Origin: Candidatus Rifleibacteriota bacterium
Lineage (GTDB): Bacteria; UBP17; UBA6191; JACPRK01
NCBI GenBank assembly: GCA_016213865.1
Contig: JACQZL010000125.1
Coordinates: forward strand, 1 to 15,083
Reading direction: 5' to 3'
Length of the DNA stretch: 15,083 bases
Part shown: in pieces, positions 5,954 through 13,976 of the stretch
Numbering within the stretch: position 1 is the first letter of the stretch
How the letters are laid out: each line of letters opens with the position of its first letter
Notes under the pieces: model-generated
Seen by the model: only the letters and a program-made list of their open reading frames with translations
What the model was told of the DNA's origin: nothing
The model's database searches: none
Program-made: the position numbers and the translations under genes

Positions 5954-6883
5954 CTACTGGCGCGAGCGAGCCGTGAGCGACTGGTAGACCAGCCGCACGA
6001 ACTGGTCCCCCGTGAGGAAGGCCTTGCCCCACCGCTCGTCGAACTCCCGGCTGGGTTTGGTCGCGACGACCTCGTCGGCGGTCTTGCCCTTGCGGATCAG
6101 GGCCCGGACTCGATCCCTGATTGCGACGAGCATGTCGAGGTACTCCTCGACGTCCGCCTTCGTGCCGACCGGCCCGTGGCCCGGGATCAGCTTGGCGGCG
6201 GCGTCGGCGTGCTTTCGCAATTGCTCGGCGACGACGATCATCCCGTTGATGTTGCCTCCGGTGGAGAAATCGACGAAGGGATATCCTGCGGTCTGGAAGT
6301 TGTCCCCTGCGTGGTAGACGTTGGCCTTGCGGAAGTAGACGATGACGTCGCCTCCGGTATGAGCGGGCAGCGTGCGAAAGACGCGCAACTCCTCGCCCCC
6401 GAAGTGGAGCGTGATGGCCTCCTCGAACGTGACCTCCGGCAGCGCGCCGGCCGGCGAGGGCGGGAGGTCCTGTCGAAGGGCCTCGACGCGATGCCTCACG
6501 GTCATGGCCCGGCGGGTGCCGTGATGGGCGATGATCGCGGCGCCGGCCTTTCGGAGGCTCTCGTTGCCGCCCACGTGATCGGGATGCCAGTGGGTGTTGA
6601 TGACATAACGCACGGGTTTTGAGGAGAGGTTCGCCACGGCCTCCTTGAGCTTGTCCGCCATCTCGGCGACGTCGTCGTCAACCAGGGCGACCCCCTCGTC
6701 GCAGGCGAACGCGCCGATGTTCCCTCCGCTGCCCGTCAGCATCCACAGGTTTTCGGCGACCTTCGTCGAGGAGAACTCCGTCCTGGCGGGATTGGGCTCC
6801 GCCGCCGGCACGGGAGCGCTCGACGCGACGGCGAAGAGGCCGGCGCCGAGTGCCGCAGCGAGAACGCGTTGCCAGAGAACCAT
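5954..6883 (-). CDS. Exported metallo-beta-lactamase-fold hydrolase
   Basis: The 309-aa product starts at ATG 6883 behind GGAGGAG. A signal peptide is clear: MVLWQR, then hydrophobic residues to about 21, probably cut after PAA near 28, so it acts in the periplasm or outside. The MBL fold metal site is complete: THWHPDHVGG gives His98, His100, Asp102 and His103; His175 lies in LPAHTGGD, Asp194 in HAGDNF and His236 in PGHGP. This indicates a two-zinc hydrolase. The substrate cannot be read from the sequence; glyoxalase-II-like, lactonase or class-B beta-lactamase-like activities are all possible, and antibiotic hydrolysis should not be assumed. It is 92 bp downstream of the SNF2 gene on the same strand, either as the last cistron or from its own weak promoter. 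Confidence 0.92.
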   Translation of the reverse strand: MVLWQRVLAAALGAGLFAVASSAPVPAAEPNPARTEFSSTKVAENLWMLTGSGGNIGAFACDEGVALVDDDVAEMADKLKEAVANLSSKPVRYVINTHWHPDHVGGNESLRKAGAAIIAHHGTRRAMTVRHRVEALRQDLPPSPAGALPEVTFEEAITLHFGGEELRVFRTLPAHTGGDVIVYFRKANVYHAGDNFQTAGYPFVDFSTGGNINGMIVVAEQLRKHADAAAKLIPGHGPVGTKADVEEYLDMLVAIRDRVRALIRKGKTADEVVATKPSREFDERWGKAFLTGDQFVRLVYQSLTARSRQ

Positions 6884-6950
6884 GGGCTCCTCCGATTCGG
6901 TCGGATCGAACGACGACCTGGCCGCGCGCAGGCGTGGCCCGTCACCTTGG

Positions 6951-6979
6951 TTACTACTACTCGAACCGCAACCGGTCAA
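6951..6979 (-). promoter_or_regulatory. Weak candidate promoter for the MBL gene
   Basis: On the minus strand TTGACC (6979-6974) overlaps the end of the SNF2 gene and TAGTAA (6956-6951) follows at 17 nt. The -35 is good (5/6) and the -10 poor (3/6). A TAG triplet is repeated just here. If used, the MBL gene can be expressed apart from the SNF2 gene, with a leader of about 60 nt. Confidence 0.3.
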
Positions 6980-9894
6980 CTGCCGGTGGCCGGTGCCCGC
7001 AGCCCCTCGCCGGCCTCGGACACGATCTGGGTGGCGGCGTCCATGGCCTTTCCCAGCAGCTCGGCCTGGGCCCCGACGCCGCGCAGCCACGCGATCCGGG
7101 CGCTTGTCTCGGGGCGCAGGAGGCCGGGAGCGACGAGGTGCCGTTCGATGGCGGCCAGGTCTCCGGGAGCGGCACCCGCGGGCGCGCCGTGGAAGACGAG
7201 CAACGCCTTGAGCGCCGCGTCGACCGCCTGGCCCAGGGGCGCGAAGGCGTCCGCCGCGAAGCCGTTCTCCGACATCAGGCGAGCCAGGCGCATGCGGGCT
7301 CCGGCCTCCTCGAGCGCCTTGCCGGCCTCGACGCGCCGCTGGTCCTGGACCGGCTCCGTAAGGCGGGGCAGCGAGGGCGCCCGCCACAGTTCCTCCTGGG
7401 CCGTCTCCATCCCCGGTCCCAGCAGCCCGACCAGCGAGCGGTAGGTCTGGCGATCGAAGAGATGGAGCGGGGGCGGCGTCTCCGCGCCGGTCAGGGCCAC
7501 CAGCGCTGCTTCCGCGGTCGGGCGCAGGGACTCGGCCTCGCCGTCGACGATCAGCAGCAGGCTGGGCGTCCGGTCGCCCGGTCGGGTCCACCTCCGCATC
7601 ATCAGGAGATGCCCGCCCAGGCGATCGGCCAGGGCTGCCGCGAGCAGCCTCGGCGCCTCGGCGGACGGCTGCTCGGGCCGCGGGGCCCCGGGGGCGGTCT
7701 CGGCCGGCGGAGCGGCCGGCAGAGCGAGCAACCCGCCCGGACCCGCCGCGGCCGCTACGGACCCGGCCTCTCCGGCAGGCAAGGCAGGGGCCTCGGGCAC
7801 GGCCACGACCTCCGCGTCCACGACGGGCGGAACCGCGGGTGCCAGCATCTCGCGCACGCGCGCCAGCAATCCTCGGGTGCGATCGAAGCGGAGCTCGTCG
7901 ACGTCCGTCGTCCCGTCGAAGACGGCCGCGAAGAGCTGCCGCTTGTTGGCGATGCCGTCGAGCATGCGCTCCTCGATGCTGGCGCTGGTGACCAGGTTGA
8001 CCACCTGAACGGAGCGTTTCTGTCCAAGCCGGTGGGCGCGGCCGATGCGCTGTTCGAGCACCGCCGGGTTCCACGGCACGTCCAGATTGATGACCAGGCT
8101 GGCTTCCTGCAGGTTGAGGCCGACGCCGCCCGCGTCCGTCGAGAAGAGCACCTTGCACGCCGGGTCCTCTCGGAACCGCTCCAGCAGCTTCGAACGCTTC
8201 TGGGTGGGGACCGAGCCGGCCAGCTTCTCGTGGCCGAGCTTCAGGTCGCCGATCACGTGGCGGATCGCCAGGTCGATCATCCCCTCGAAGCTGGAGAAGA
8301 CCAGGGCCTTGCGGTCGGTCCCGACGACCAGCTCTCCGAGGATCCGTCCCAGTTCGCCCAGCTTGGGGCTCGTGGCCAGGATGTCGGCCTTCGACAGTCG
8401 GGCATCGTGCAAGGCGAGCGCATCGCTGATAATACGCATCTTCTGAAGGCACATCAGCAGCCGCTTGACCTCGTCGGGGGTCAAGGGACGCTTCTCGGCC
8501 AGATGGACGAGCCGCGACACCGACGAGAGGTAGTCGGAGTAGGGCTCGAGCTGCCGTTTCGTGAGCTCGACGAAGTACGTGTTGTCGGTCCGGTCCGGGA
8601 GCTGGTCCAATACCTCGTCGCGAGTCCGGCGCATCACCACCGGTGAGATCCGCTCGCGCAGGAGCCTGAGGTTCTGATGCCCCAGGACCTTGAAGTGACC
8701 GCTCTTGCGCTTCTCGAGGACATAGAACTGGCTGTTGAACTTCCAGAGCGGGCCCAGCAGCCGCGGGTCGAGGAACTGCATCACCGAGTAGAGCTCGTCG
8801 AGGTTGTTCTCCAGTGGCGTCCCCGACAGGACGAAGGCGTACGGACTGGTCAGCTCCTTGACCGCCTGGGCCGTCTTGGTGCGCCAGTTCTTGATGCGCT
8901 GCGCCTCGTCCAGGATGACCAGGTCGGGCCCCAGCTTCTGGTAGACCCAGCGTTCCCGCAGGAGCAGCTCGTAGTTGACGACCGTGAAGAAGGCCGGCTG
9001 AGCGTAGATCAGGTCACGCCGGTCCTCTGCCGACCGGATGACCTGCACGGGGAGCGACGTGAACCGTTTCAGCTCGCGCTCCCACTGGTGTTTGAGCGAC
9101 GCGGGCGTCACCACCAGCGCCTTCTGGATGCCCTTCAGCTCCCGGAGCAGCGTGGCCGCCGCGATGGCCTGAACGGTCTTGCCCAGGCCCATGTCGTCCG
9201 CCAGCAGCGCCCTACCGCCGAGGGCGAGGTGGAGCATCCCCTGCTGCTGGTAGTCGTAGAGGCGGGCCGAGATAACGTCGAGCGAGCGCCGGCCGGCCTG
9301 CACCTCCTCGAGGAACCACGTCCGGCGCCGTTCGCGGTTTCGGCGCTCGCGCAACTCCGCCATCACGGGAGCGATCTCGTCTTCGGTCACCGCGCCCTTG
9401 CTGGCGGCCCCTGGCAACAGCTCCAGCTCCCTGGCGAGCAGCTCGAACCGCTCCAGAGGGTCGCCGAGGAGGACGCCGTCCGCATCGAAGAAGCGGGCCA
9501 AAAGCTGCCCCAGGACCCCGGCGGGAGGCACGGTGGGCGTGAGGCGGACCTTGGGCTCGTCGACATCCCACAGGAAGATGCGCGCCCGGTCTTCCTCGGC
9601 CGCGGCCAGGGACGCGAGGCGCGAGCGATGCCTGGTGCGGAGCTTTTCCAGCACGGCCTCCACGTGCTTGCACGTGCCCAGCAGGTTCGTGCGGAAGTCG
9701 GGGCACGTGCACCCGTTGGTCCTTTCCTTGACGGAGCGGATGCGGACCCGGTACGAGCGCCCGCTGGGGGACGCGACGTCGAAGTCCGTCAGGACCTGAC
9801 GCTGGCCGGTCTTCGAGATCTTGAACGACTCGAGCAGGGCCCGTTCCCTGCGGCGCTCGATCTGTTCCTGGATGGCCTGGGATTCTGCGGTCAT
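6976..9894 (-). CDS. SWIM zinc-finger SNF2-family ATPase with extra C-terminal domain
   Basis: The protein has 972 aa. An N-terminal SWIM-type zinc finger (Cys62, Cys64, Cys75, His77 in CTCPDFRTNLLGTCKHVEAV) precedes a complete SNF2 motor. Walker A is DDMGLGKT (233-240), motif II is DEAQ (329-332), motif III is LSGTPLENNLDELY (356-369), and motifs V-VI are FSTDAGGVGLNLQ and QRIGRAHRLGQ (584-624). Such ATPases pump or remodel along double-stranded DNA, moving proteins off it, in repair, transcription or defence. An Ala/Pro linker (about 688-748) leads to a separate C-terminal part. In that part, about 855-960 is helical and HEPN-like (MRLARLMSENGFAADAF ... ALKALLVFHG), with no evident R-x4-6-H RNase motif. 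The start at ATG 9894 has no strong ribosome-binding site. It lies 69 bp after the uvrA-type gene, so co-transcription is likely. The ATPase assignment is firm; its process is unknown. Confidence 0.93.
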   Translation of the reverse strand: MTAESQAIQEQIERRRERALLESFKISKTGQRQVLTDFDVASPSGRSYRVRIRSVKERTNGCTCPDFRTNLLGTCKHVEAVLEKLRTRHRSRLASLAAAEEDRARIFLWDVDEPKVRLTPTVPPAGVLGQLLARFFDADGVLLGDPLERFELLARELELLPGAASKGAVTEDEIAPVMAELRERRNRERRRTWFLEEVQAGRRSLDVISARLYDYQQQGMLHLALGGRALLADDMGLGKTVQAIAAATLLRELKGIQKALVVTPASLKHQWERELKRFTSLPVQVIRSAEDRRDLIYAQPAFFTVVNYELLLRERWVYQKLGPDLVILDEAQRIKNWRTKTAQAVKELTSPYAFVLSGTPLENNLDELYSVMQFLDPRLLGPLWKFNSQFYVLEKRKSGHFKVLGHQNLRLLRERISPVVMRRTRDEVLDQLPDRTDNTYFVELTKRQLEPYSDYLSSVSRLVHLAEKRPLTPDEVKRLLMCLQKMRIISDALALHDARLSKADILATSPKLGELGRILGELVVGTDRKALVFSSFEGMIDLAIRHVIGDLKLGHEKLAGSVPTQKRSKLLERFREDPACKVLFSTDAGGVGLNLQEASLVINLDVPWNPAVLEQRIGRAHRLGQKRSVQVVNLVTSASIEERMLDGIANKRQLFAAVFDGTTDVDELRFDRTRGLLARVREMLAPAVPPVVDAEVVAVPEAPALPAGEAGSVAAAAGPGGLLALPAAPPAETAPGAPRPEQPSAEAPRLLAAALADRLGGHLLMMRRWTRPGDRTPSLLLIVDGEAESLRPTAEAALVALTGAETPPPLHLFDRQTYRSLVGLLGPGMETAQEELWRAPSLPRLTEPVQDQRRVEAGKALEEAGARMRLARLMSENGFAADAFAPLGQAVDAALKALLVFHGAPAGAAPGDLAAIERHLVAPGLLRPETSARIAWLRGVGAQAELLGKAMDAATQIVSEAGEGLRAPATGS

Positions 9895-9963
9895 GCCGTC
9901 ACCGTGCCTTCGAAGAGCCGCGGCAGGTGTCTCCCGCCTCGCGGGTCGAGCGACAGACTAGCA

Positions 9964-12900
9964 CTACTCCGCCCAACCCTCCAGCAGCCCCGCCAGGTAA
10001 CGGCCCGTGTGCGAGACCTTCCCCTTCGCGGCGAGCTGCTCCGGGGTGCCCGTCGCGACGACCCGACCGCCGTCCTCACCCCCTTCGGGGCCGAGGTCGA
10101 CGAGGTAGTCGGCCGACAGCATGACGGAGGGGTTGTGCTCGATGACGACCAGCGTATGGCCGCGGTCGACCAGCGTGTGCAGGACGCCCAGCAGGTTGCG
10201 CACGTCGCTCGAGTGGAGGCCCGTGGTGGGCTCGTCCAGGACGAAGAGCGTGTGGCCCGTTCCCTTCTTGCCCAGCTCCTCGGCCAGCTTGATGCGCTGC
10301 GCCTCGCCGCCCGAGAGGGTGTTGCTGGGCTGGCCCAGGGCCAGGTAGCCCAGGCCGCTCGCCTCGACGAACTCCAGCAGCCTTCGAACCGCGGGGACGT
10401 TGCGGAAGAAGTCGAGCGCCTCCGAGACGGTCATCGCCAGGACGTCGGCGATCGTCTTGCCGTCCTTGACGACGGCGAGCGTCTCGCGGTCGAACCGCAG
10501 ACCGTTGCACTCCTCGCACGGCACGTGGACGTCCGGGAGGAAGTTCATGCGCACGCGAAGCTCACCTGCGCCCTCGCAGGCCGCGCAGCGTCCCTCCTTC
10601 GTATTGAAGCTGAAGCGGCCCGGGCCGTAGCCGCGCGCCCGGGCCTCGGTCACGGACGCGAAGAGCTGCCGGATGTGGTCGTAGGCGCCGACATAGGTCG
10701 CCGGGACCGAGCGAGGCGTGCGGCCGATGGGGCTCTGGTCGACCTCGACGACGCGCTCGATCGGCTCGTGGCCCAGGATGCGGTCGTGCAGGCCCGGCAG
10801 TTGGCCCGACCCGACCTTGAGGCGGTGCAGCGCCCGGAAGAGGACGTCGCGGACCAGCGTCGATTTGCCCGAGCCGCTGACGCCCGTGACGCAGGAGAAC
10901 CGGCCCAGCGGCAACTTGACGTCGACGTTGGCCAGGTTGTGCTCGCGGCCTCCGCGCAGCTCCAGCCAGCGGACCGAGCCGTCGAGGCTGCGCCTGGGGC
11001 TCGGAACCCCCTCGAGCGGCCCTTGACGCAGGCACGTGCCCGTGGGGCTCGCGGGGTCGCGCGCGACCTGGGCCGGCGTGCCGCGGGCCACGAGCTTGCC
11101 TCCGTGCCTGCCGGCGCCCGGCCCCAGATCGAGCACTTCGTCGGCCCATCGGATGGTCTGCTCGTCGTGCTCCACGACCAGCGTGGTGTTGCCGGCCTGC
11201 GTCAAGGACGCGAGCGTGTCGAGGAGGCGGGCGGTGTCCCGCGGGTGGAGGCCAATCGTCGGCTCGTCGAGGACGTAGAGGACACCCGTGAGGCCCGCGC
11301 CGAGTTGCGCCGCCAGGCGCACGCGCTGCATCTCGCCGCCCGAGAGCGTATCGGCCGGCCGGTCCAGCGACAGGTACCCCACGCCGACGCGCTCCAGGAA
11401 GGCGAGCCTCGACTGCAGCTCTGTCAGGACGGCAGCGGCGATGACGCGGTCGCGTCCACCCGGCTCGAGGTGCGTCAAACGCTCTCGGGCCCGCGTCACG
11501 CTGAGGGCCGTCACATCGGCAATCCCCAGGCCGTCGACCCGGACCGCCAGCGACTCGGGCCTCAGGCGACGGCCCCCGCAATCGGCGCACGTCCGTTGCC
11601 GGAGGAAGCCGTACGACAGATAGCGAAGCTCTTCTTCTCCTTCTTCCTCTGATTCGCTGTAGCGACGCAACCGCTCCAGAAGGCCCTCGAGCCGATGGCG
11701 CCCTCGCGCGCCCCCGTGCAGGATCAGGTCCCGATCGCGCGCGGGCAGGCGCGAGAAGGGCAAAGCCGTATCGATCCCGAAGTCGTGCTCGAGGTGGTGC
11801 AGGTAGCGGACCCGTTCGTGACGCGCCAAGGGTCCTCGCTCGAACGGCGCCAGCGCTCCGCCCGAAAGCGTGCGGTCCGGATCGGGAACGACCAGGGTCG
11901 CGTCCGGTTCCAGGGTCGCGCCGAAACCGCGGCACGCCGGACACGAGCCGTGGACGCTGTTGAACGAGAATTGACGCGGGTCCAGCTCCGGGAGGCCCAG
12001 GCCGCAGCGGGCGCAGAAGAGCCGGGTGCTGTAGATGCGGCTCTCACCGTCGCACTCGGCCAGCACGCTGCCCCGCCCCAACGCCAGGCCACGTTCCAGC
12101 CACTTCGCGAGCGTCGTCCGGGCCGCCGCGGCCGCACGGCCCCTGGCCCGGGAGAGGTCGAGCGAGCCGAGGTCGGCCTCGAGCGTGTGCTCGTGGAAGC
12201 GGTCCAGCAGCGGGGGGCGGGCCGGGTCGACATCGTGGCCGTCGGCGCGGACGCGCTCGATCCCGGCGCGCGCGGCGGCCTTGAACGCGTCCTTGTGATG
12301 GCCCTTGCGGCCCCGCACCAGCGGCGCCAGCAGACGGACGGTGCGGCCGGCGAACTGCTCGCGGATACGGACGGCCAGCTCGGCGGGCGCCAGCGTGCCG
12401 ATGGCGTCGTCGCACTGCGGACAGTGCCGCACCCCGGCGCGCGCGTAGAGCAGGCGCAGGAAGTGGTAGATCTCCGTCACGGTCGCCACCGTCGACTTGG
12501 CTCCGCTGCGGGTCGTCCGCTGCTCCAGGGCGACCGTCGGCGGGAGACCGGCCAGCAGGTCCACCTCGGGGCGGGCGGTCTGGCGCAGGTACTGGCGCGC
12601 GTAGGTCGACAGCGCGTCGAGGTACCGGCGGCGCCCTTCGGAGTGCAGGATGTCGAACGCCAGAGTGGACTTGCCGGAGCCGCTGACTCCGGTGACGACG
12701 ACCTTGCGGCCGAGCGGCACGTCCAGGTCGAGGCCCTGCAGGTTGTGGACTCGCGCTCCTCGCAACAGGATGTGACGGCCGGCGAACTCCGCGGCCGGCG
12801 GACGCACGACGGGCGTGGGAGACGCAGCGGAGGTGGGTCCCTCGTCGCCGCCGTCACCCGGAACCGAAGGCCGGGAGCCGGGAGCCAGGGGGCGAGGTCC

Positions 12901-13905
12901 GGGCCCACCGGCCAGCACCTCGGCGAGGATGCGGCCGGTGTGGGACGCCGCGTCACGGGCCACGGCCTCCGGGGTCCCGGCAGCAACGAGGCGTCCACCC
13001 TGGTTGCCTCCCTCGGGGCCGAGGTCGAGGATCCAGTCGGCGCACTTGATGACGTCCATGTGGTGCTCGATGACCAGGACCGAGTCGCCGCGGTCCACGA
13101 GGTCGGAGAGGACGCGCAGGAGCACTCGGACGTCGTCCAGGTGAAGGCCCGTCGTCGGCTCGTCCAGGAGGAAGAGCAGTCCCGCTTCGCCCCGGGCGCC
13201 CGCGCGCAGGTGGGCGGCCAGCTTCAGGCGCTGGGCCTCGCCCCCCGAGAGGGTGTTGAGGGGTTGCCCCAGCCGCATGTAGCCCAGGCCGACTGTCCTC
13301 AAAGGCTCCAGGGCCTCTTTTATATCCTCGTCGTCCGGGAACAGCTCCCAGGCCTCGTCGGCGGTCGTCGTGAGGAGCTCGGCGACGTTCTTCCCTCGCA
13401 GGCGCACGGCCAGGACGTCCGGGCCGAAGCGCGTTCCCCCGCAGGTGTCGCACGGCACGAAGACGTCCGGTAGAAACTGCATCTCGACCTTCTCGGCGCC
13501 CTCGCCGCGGCAGGCCTCGCACCGGCCGCCCGGGACGTTGAACGAGAAGGCCGCGGCCGTCAGACCCGTCTCGCGCGCCTGGTCCGTCGCCGCCAGGCGC
13601 GCGCGCAGCACGTCGTAGACGCCGACGTAGGTCGCGGGCACCGCGCGGGAAGAGCGCCCCAGCGGCGCCTGGTCGACCAGGACGACGTCGTCGAGCAGTT
13701 CGGCCCCCTCCAGACCGTCCCAGGTCCCCTCGCCCGAAGAGGGCAGGCGGCCCATGACGCGTTCGAGGGCGGGGTGCAGGATATCCAGCATCAGGCTGCT
13801 CTTGCCGCTGCCGCTGACGCCCGTCAGGGCCACCAGGCAGCCGAGCGGCAGGTCGACGTCGAGCCCGTCCAGGTTGTGGACTCGCGCCCCCCGGATCCGC
13901 AGCAT
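9964..13905 (-). CDS. uvrA: Double-length UvrA, part after the frame break (ABC II of copy 1 plus all of copy 2)
   Basis: UvrA is the damage-sensing ATPase of UvrABC nucleotide-excision repair. The 1313 codons from ATG 13905 hold three ABC modules. Module 1 (second half of the first UvrA) has Walker A GVSGSGKS 29-36, zinc-finger cysteines 129/132 and 152/155, signature LSGGEAQRLKLA 219-230 and LLDEPTTGLH 246-255. A Pro/Gly linker (332-375) joins a full second UvrA: Walker A 406-413, UvrB-contact region with YARQYLRQ 435-442, cysteine pairs 631/634, 655/658 and 773/776, signature LSGGEMQRVRLA 854-865; then Walker A 1008-1015, cysteines 1107/1110 and 1130/1133, signature 1198-1209 and LDEPTTGLH 1223-1231. 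The reading frame continues upstream of 13905 to about 14057 with sensible sequence (QLLFNGPLESLETATERSLT) but without a start codon, so 13905 is only the first ATG after the break and the gene really continues from the right edge. The normal length of UvrA is about 940 aa; fused double forms are known, for example in Chlamydia. Confidence 0.92.
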   Translation of the reverse strand: MLRIRGARVHNLDGLDVDLPLGCLVALTGVSGSGKSSLMLDILHPALERVMGRLPSSGEGTWDGLEGAELLDDVVLVDQAPLGRSSRAVPATYVGVYDVLRARLAATDQARETGLTAAAFSFNVPGGRCEACRGEGAEKVEMQFLPDVFVPCDTCGGTRFGPDVLAVRLRGKNVAELLTTTADEAWELFPDDEDIKEALEPLRTVGLGYMRLGQPLNTLSGGEAQRLKLAAHLRAGARGEAGLLFLLDEPTTGLHLDDVRVLLRVLSDLVDRGDSVLVIEHHMDVIKCADWILDLGPEGGNQGGRLVAAGTPEAVARDAASHTGRILAEVLAGGPGPRPLAPGSRPSVPGDGGDEGPTSAASPTPVVRPPAAEFAGRHILLRGARVHNLQGLDLDVPLGRKVVVTGVSGSGKSTLAFDILHSEGRRRYLDALSTYARQYLRQTARPEVDLLAGLPPTVALEQRTTRSGAKSTVATVTEIYHFLRLLYARAGVRHCPQCDDAIGTLAPAELAVRIREQFAGRTVRLLAPLVRGRKGHHKDAFKAAARAGIERVRADGHDVDPARPPLLDRFHEHTLEADLGSLDLSRARGRAAAAARTTLAKWLERGLALGRGSVLAECDGESRIYSTRLFCARCGLGLPELDPRQFSFNSVHGSCPACRGFGATLEPDATLVVPDPDRTLSGGALAPFERGPLARHERVRYLHHLEHDFGIDTALPFSRLPARDRDLILHGGARGRHRLEGLLERLRRYSESEEEGEEELRYLSYGFLRQRTCADCGGRRLRPESLAVRVDGLGIADVTALSVTRARERLTHLEPGGRDRVIAAAVLTELQSRLAFLERVGVGYLSLDRPADTLSGGEMQRVRLAAQLGAGLTGVLYVLDEPTIGLHPRDTARLLDTLASLTQAGNTTLVVEHDEQTIRWADEVLDLGPGAGRHGGKLVARGTPAQVARDPASPTGTCLRQGPLEGVPSPRRSLDGSVRWLELRGGREHNLANVDVKLPLGRFSCVTGVSGSGKSTLVRDVLFRALHRLKVGSGQLPGLHDRILGHEPIERVVEVDQSPIGRTPRSVPATYVGAYDHIRQLFASVTEARARGYGPGRFSFNTKEGRCAACEGAGELRVRMNFLPDVHVPCEECNGLRFDRETLAVVKDGKTIADVLAMTVSEALDFFRNVPAVRRLLEFVEASGLGYLALGQPSNTLSGGEAQRIKLAEELGKKGTGHTLFVLDEPTTGLHSSDVRNLLGVLHTLVDRGHTLVVIEHNPSVMLSADYLVDLGPEGGEDGGRVVATGTPEQLAAKGKVSHTGRYLAGLLEGWAE

Positions 13906-13976
13906 CCTCGCCCGGTTGACCCGGCGGCGTCGCTCGGGGACCCGGATCGTCTCGAGACCGCACAGGAACCGCGCGG

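Noticed and set aside
5954..6883. MBL-fold gene as a beta-lactamase resistance gene
   Set aside because: The metal site is shared by the whole superfamily and nothing in the sequence identifies a beta-lactam substrate.
6884..8452. Upstream extension of the MBL-gene frame
   Set aside because: It overlaps the SNF2 gene in another frame and has Arg/Gly/Pro-rich shadow composition; the signal peptide and ribosome-binding site fix the true start at 6883.
4323..9894. A new anti-phage defence system built on the SNF2 gene
   Set aside because: No nuclease, methyltransferase or other recognised defence partner lies nearby; the neighbours are uvrA and a secreted hydrolase. It remains only a possibility through the HEPN-like tail.
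8677..11652. Very long plus-strand open frame (991 codons) opposite the SNF2 and uvrA genes
   Set aside because: It lies antisense to two genes with full catalytic motifs, has no recognisable domain and is rich in Gln, Arg, Val and Glu, as expected for the complement of GC-rich coding DNA.
11695..13473. Plus-strand open frame (592 codons) opposite uvrA
   Set aside because: Antisense shadow of the UvrA copy 2 region with no family similarity and no ribosome-binding site.
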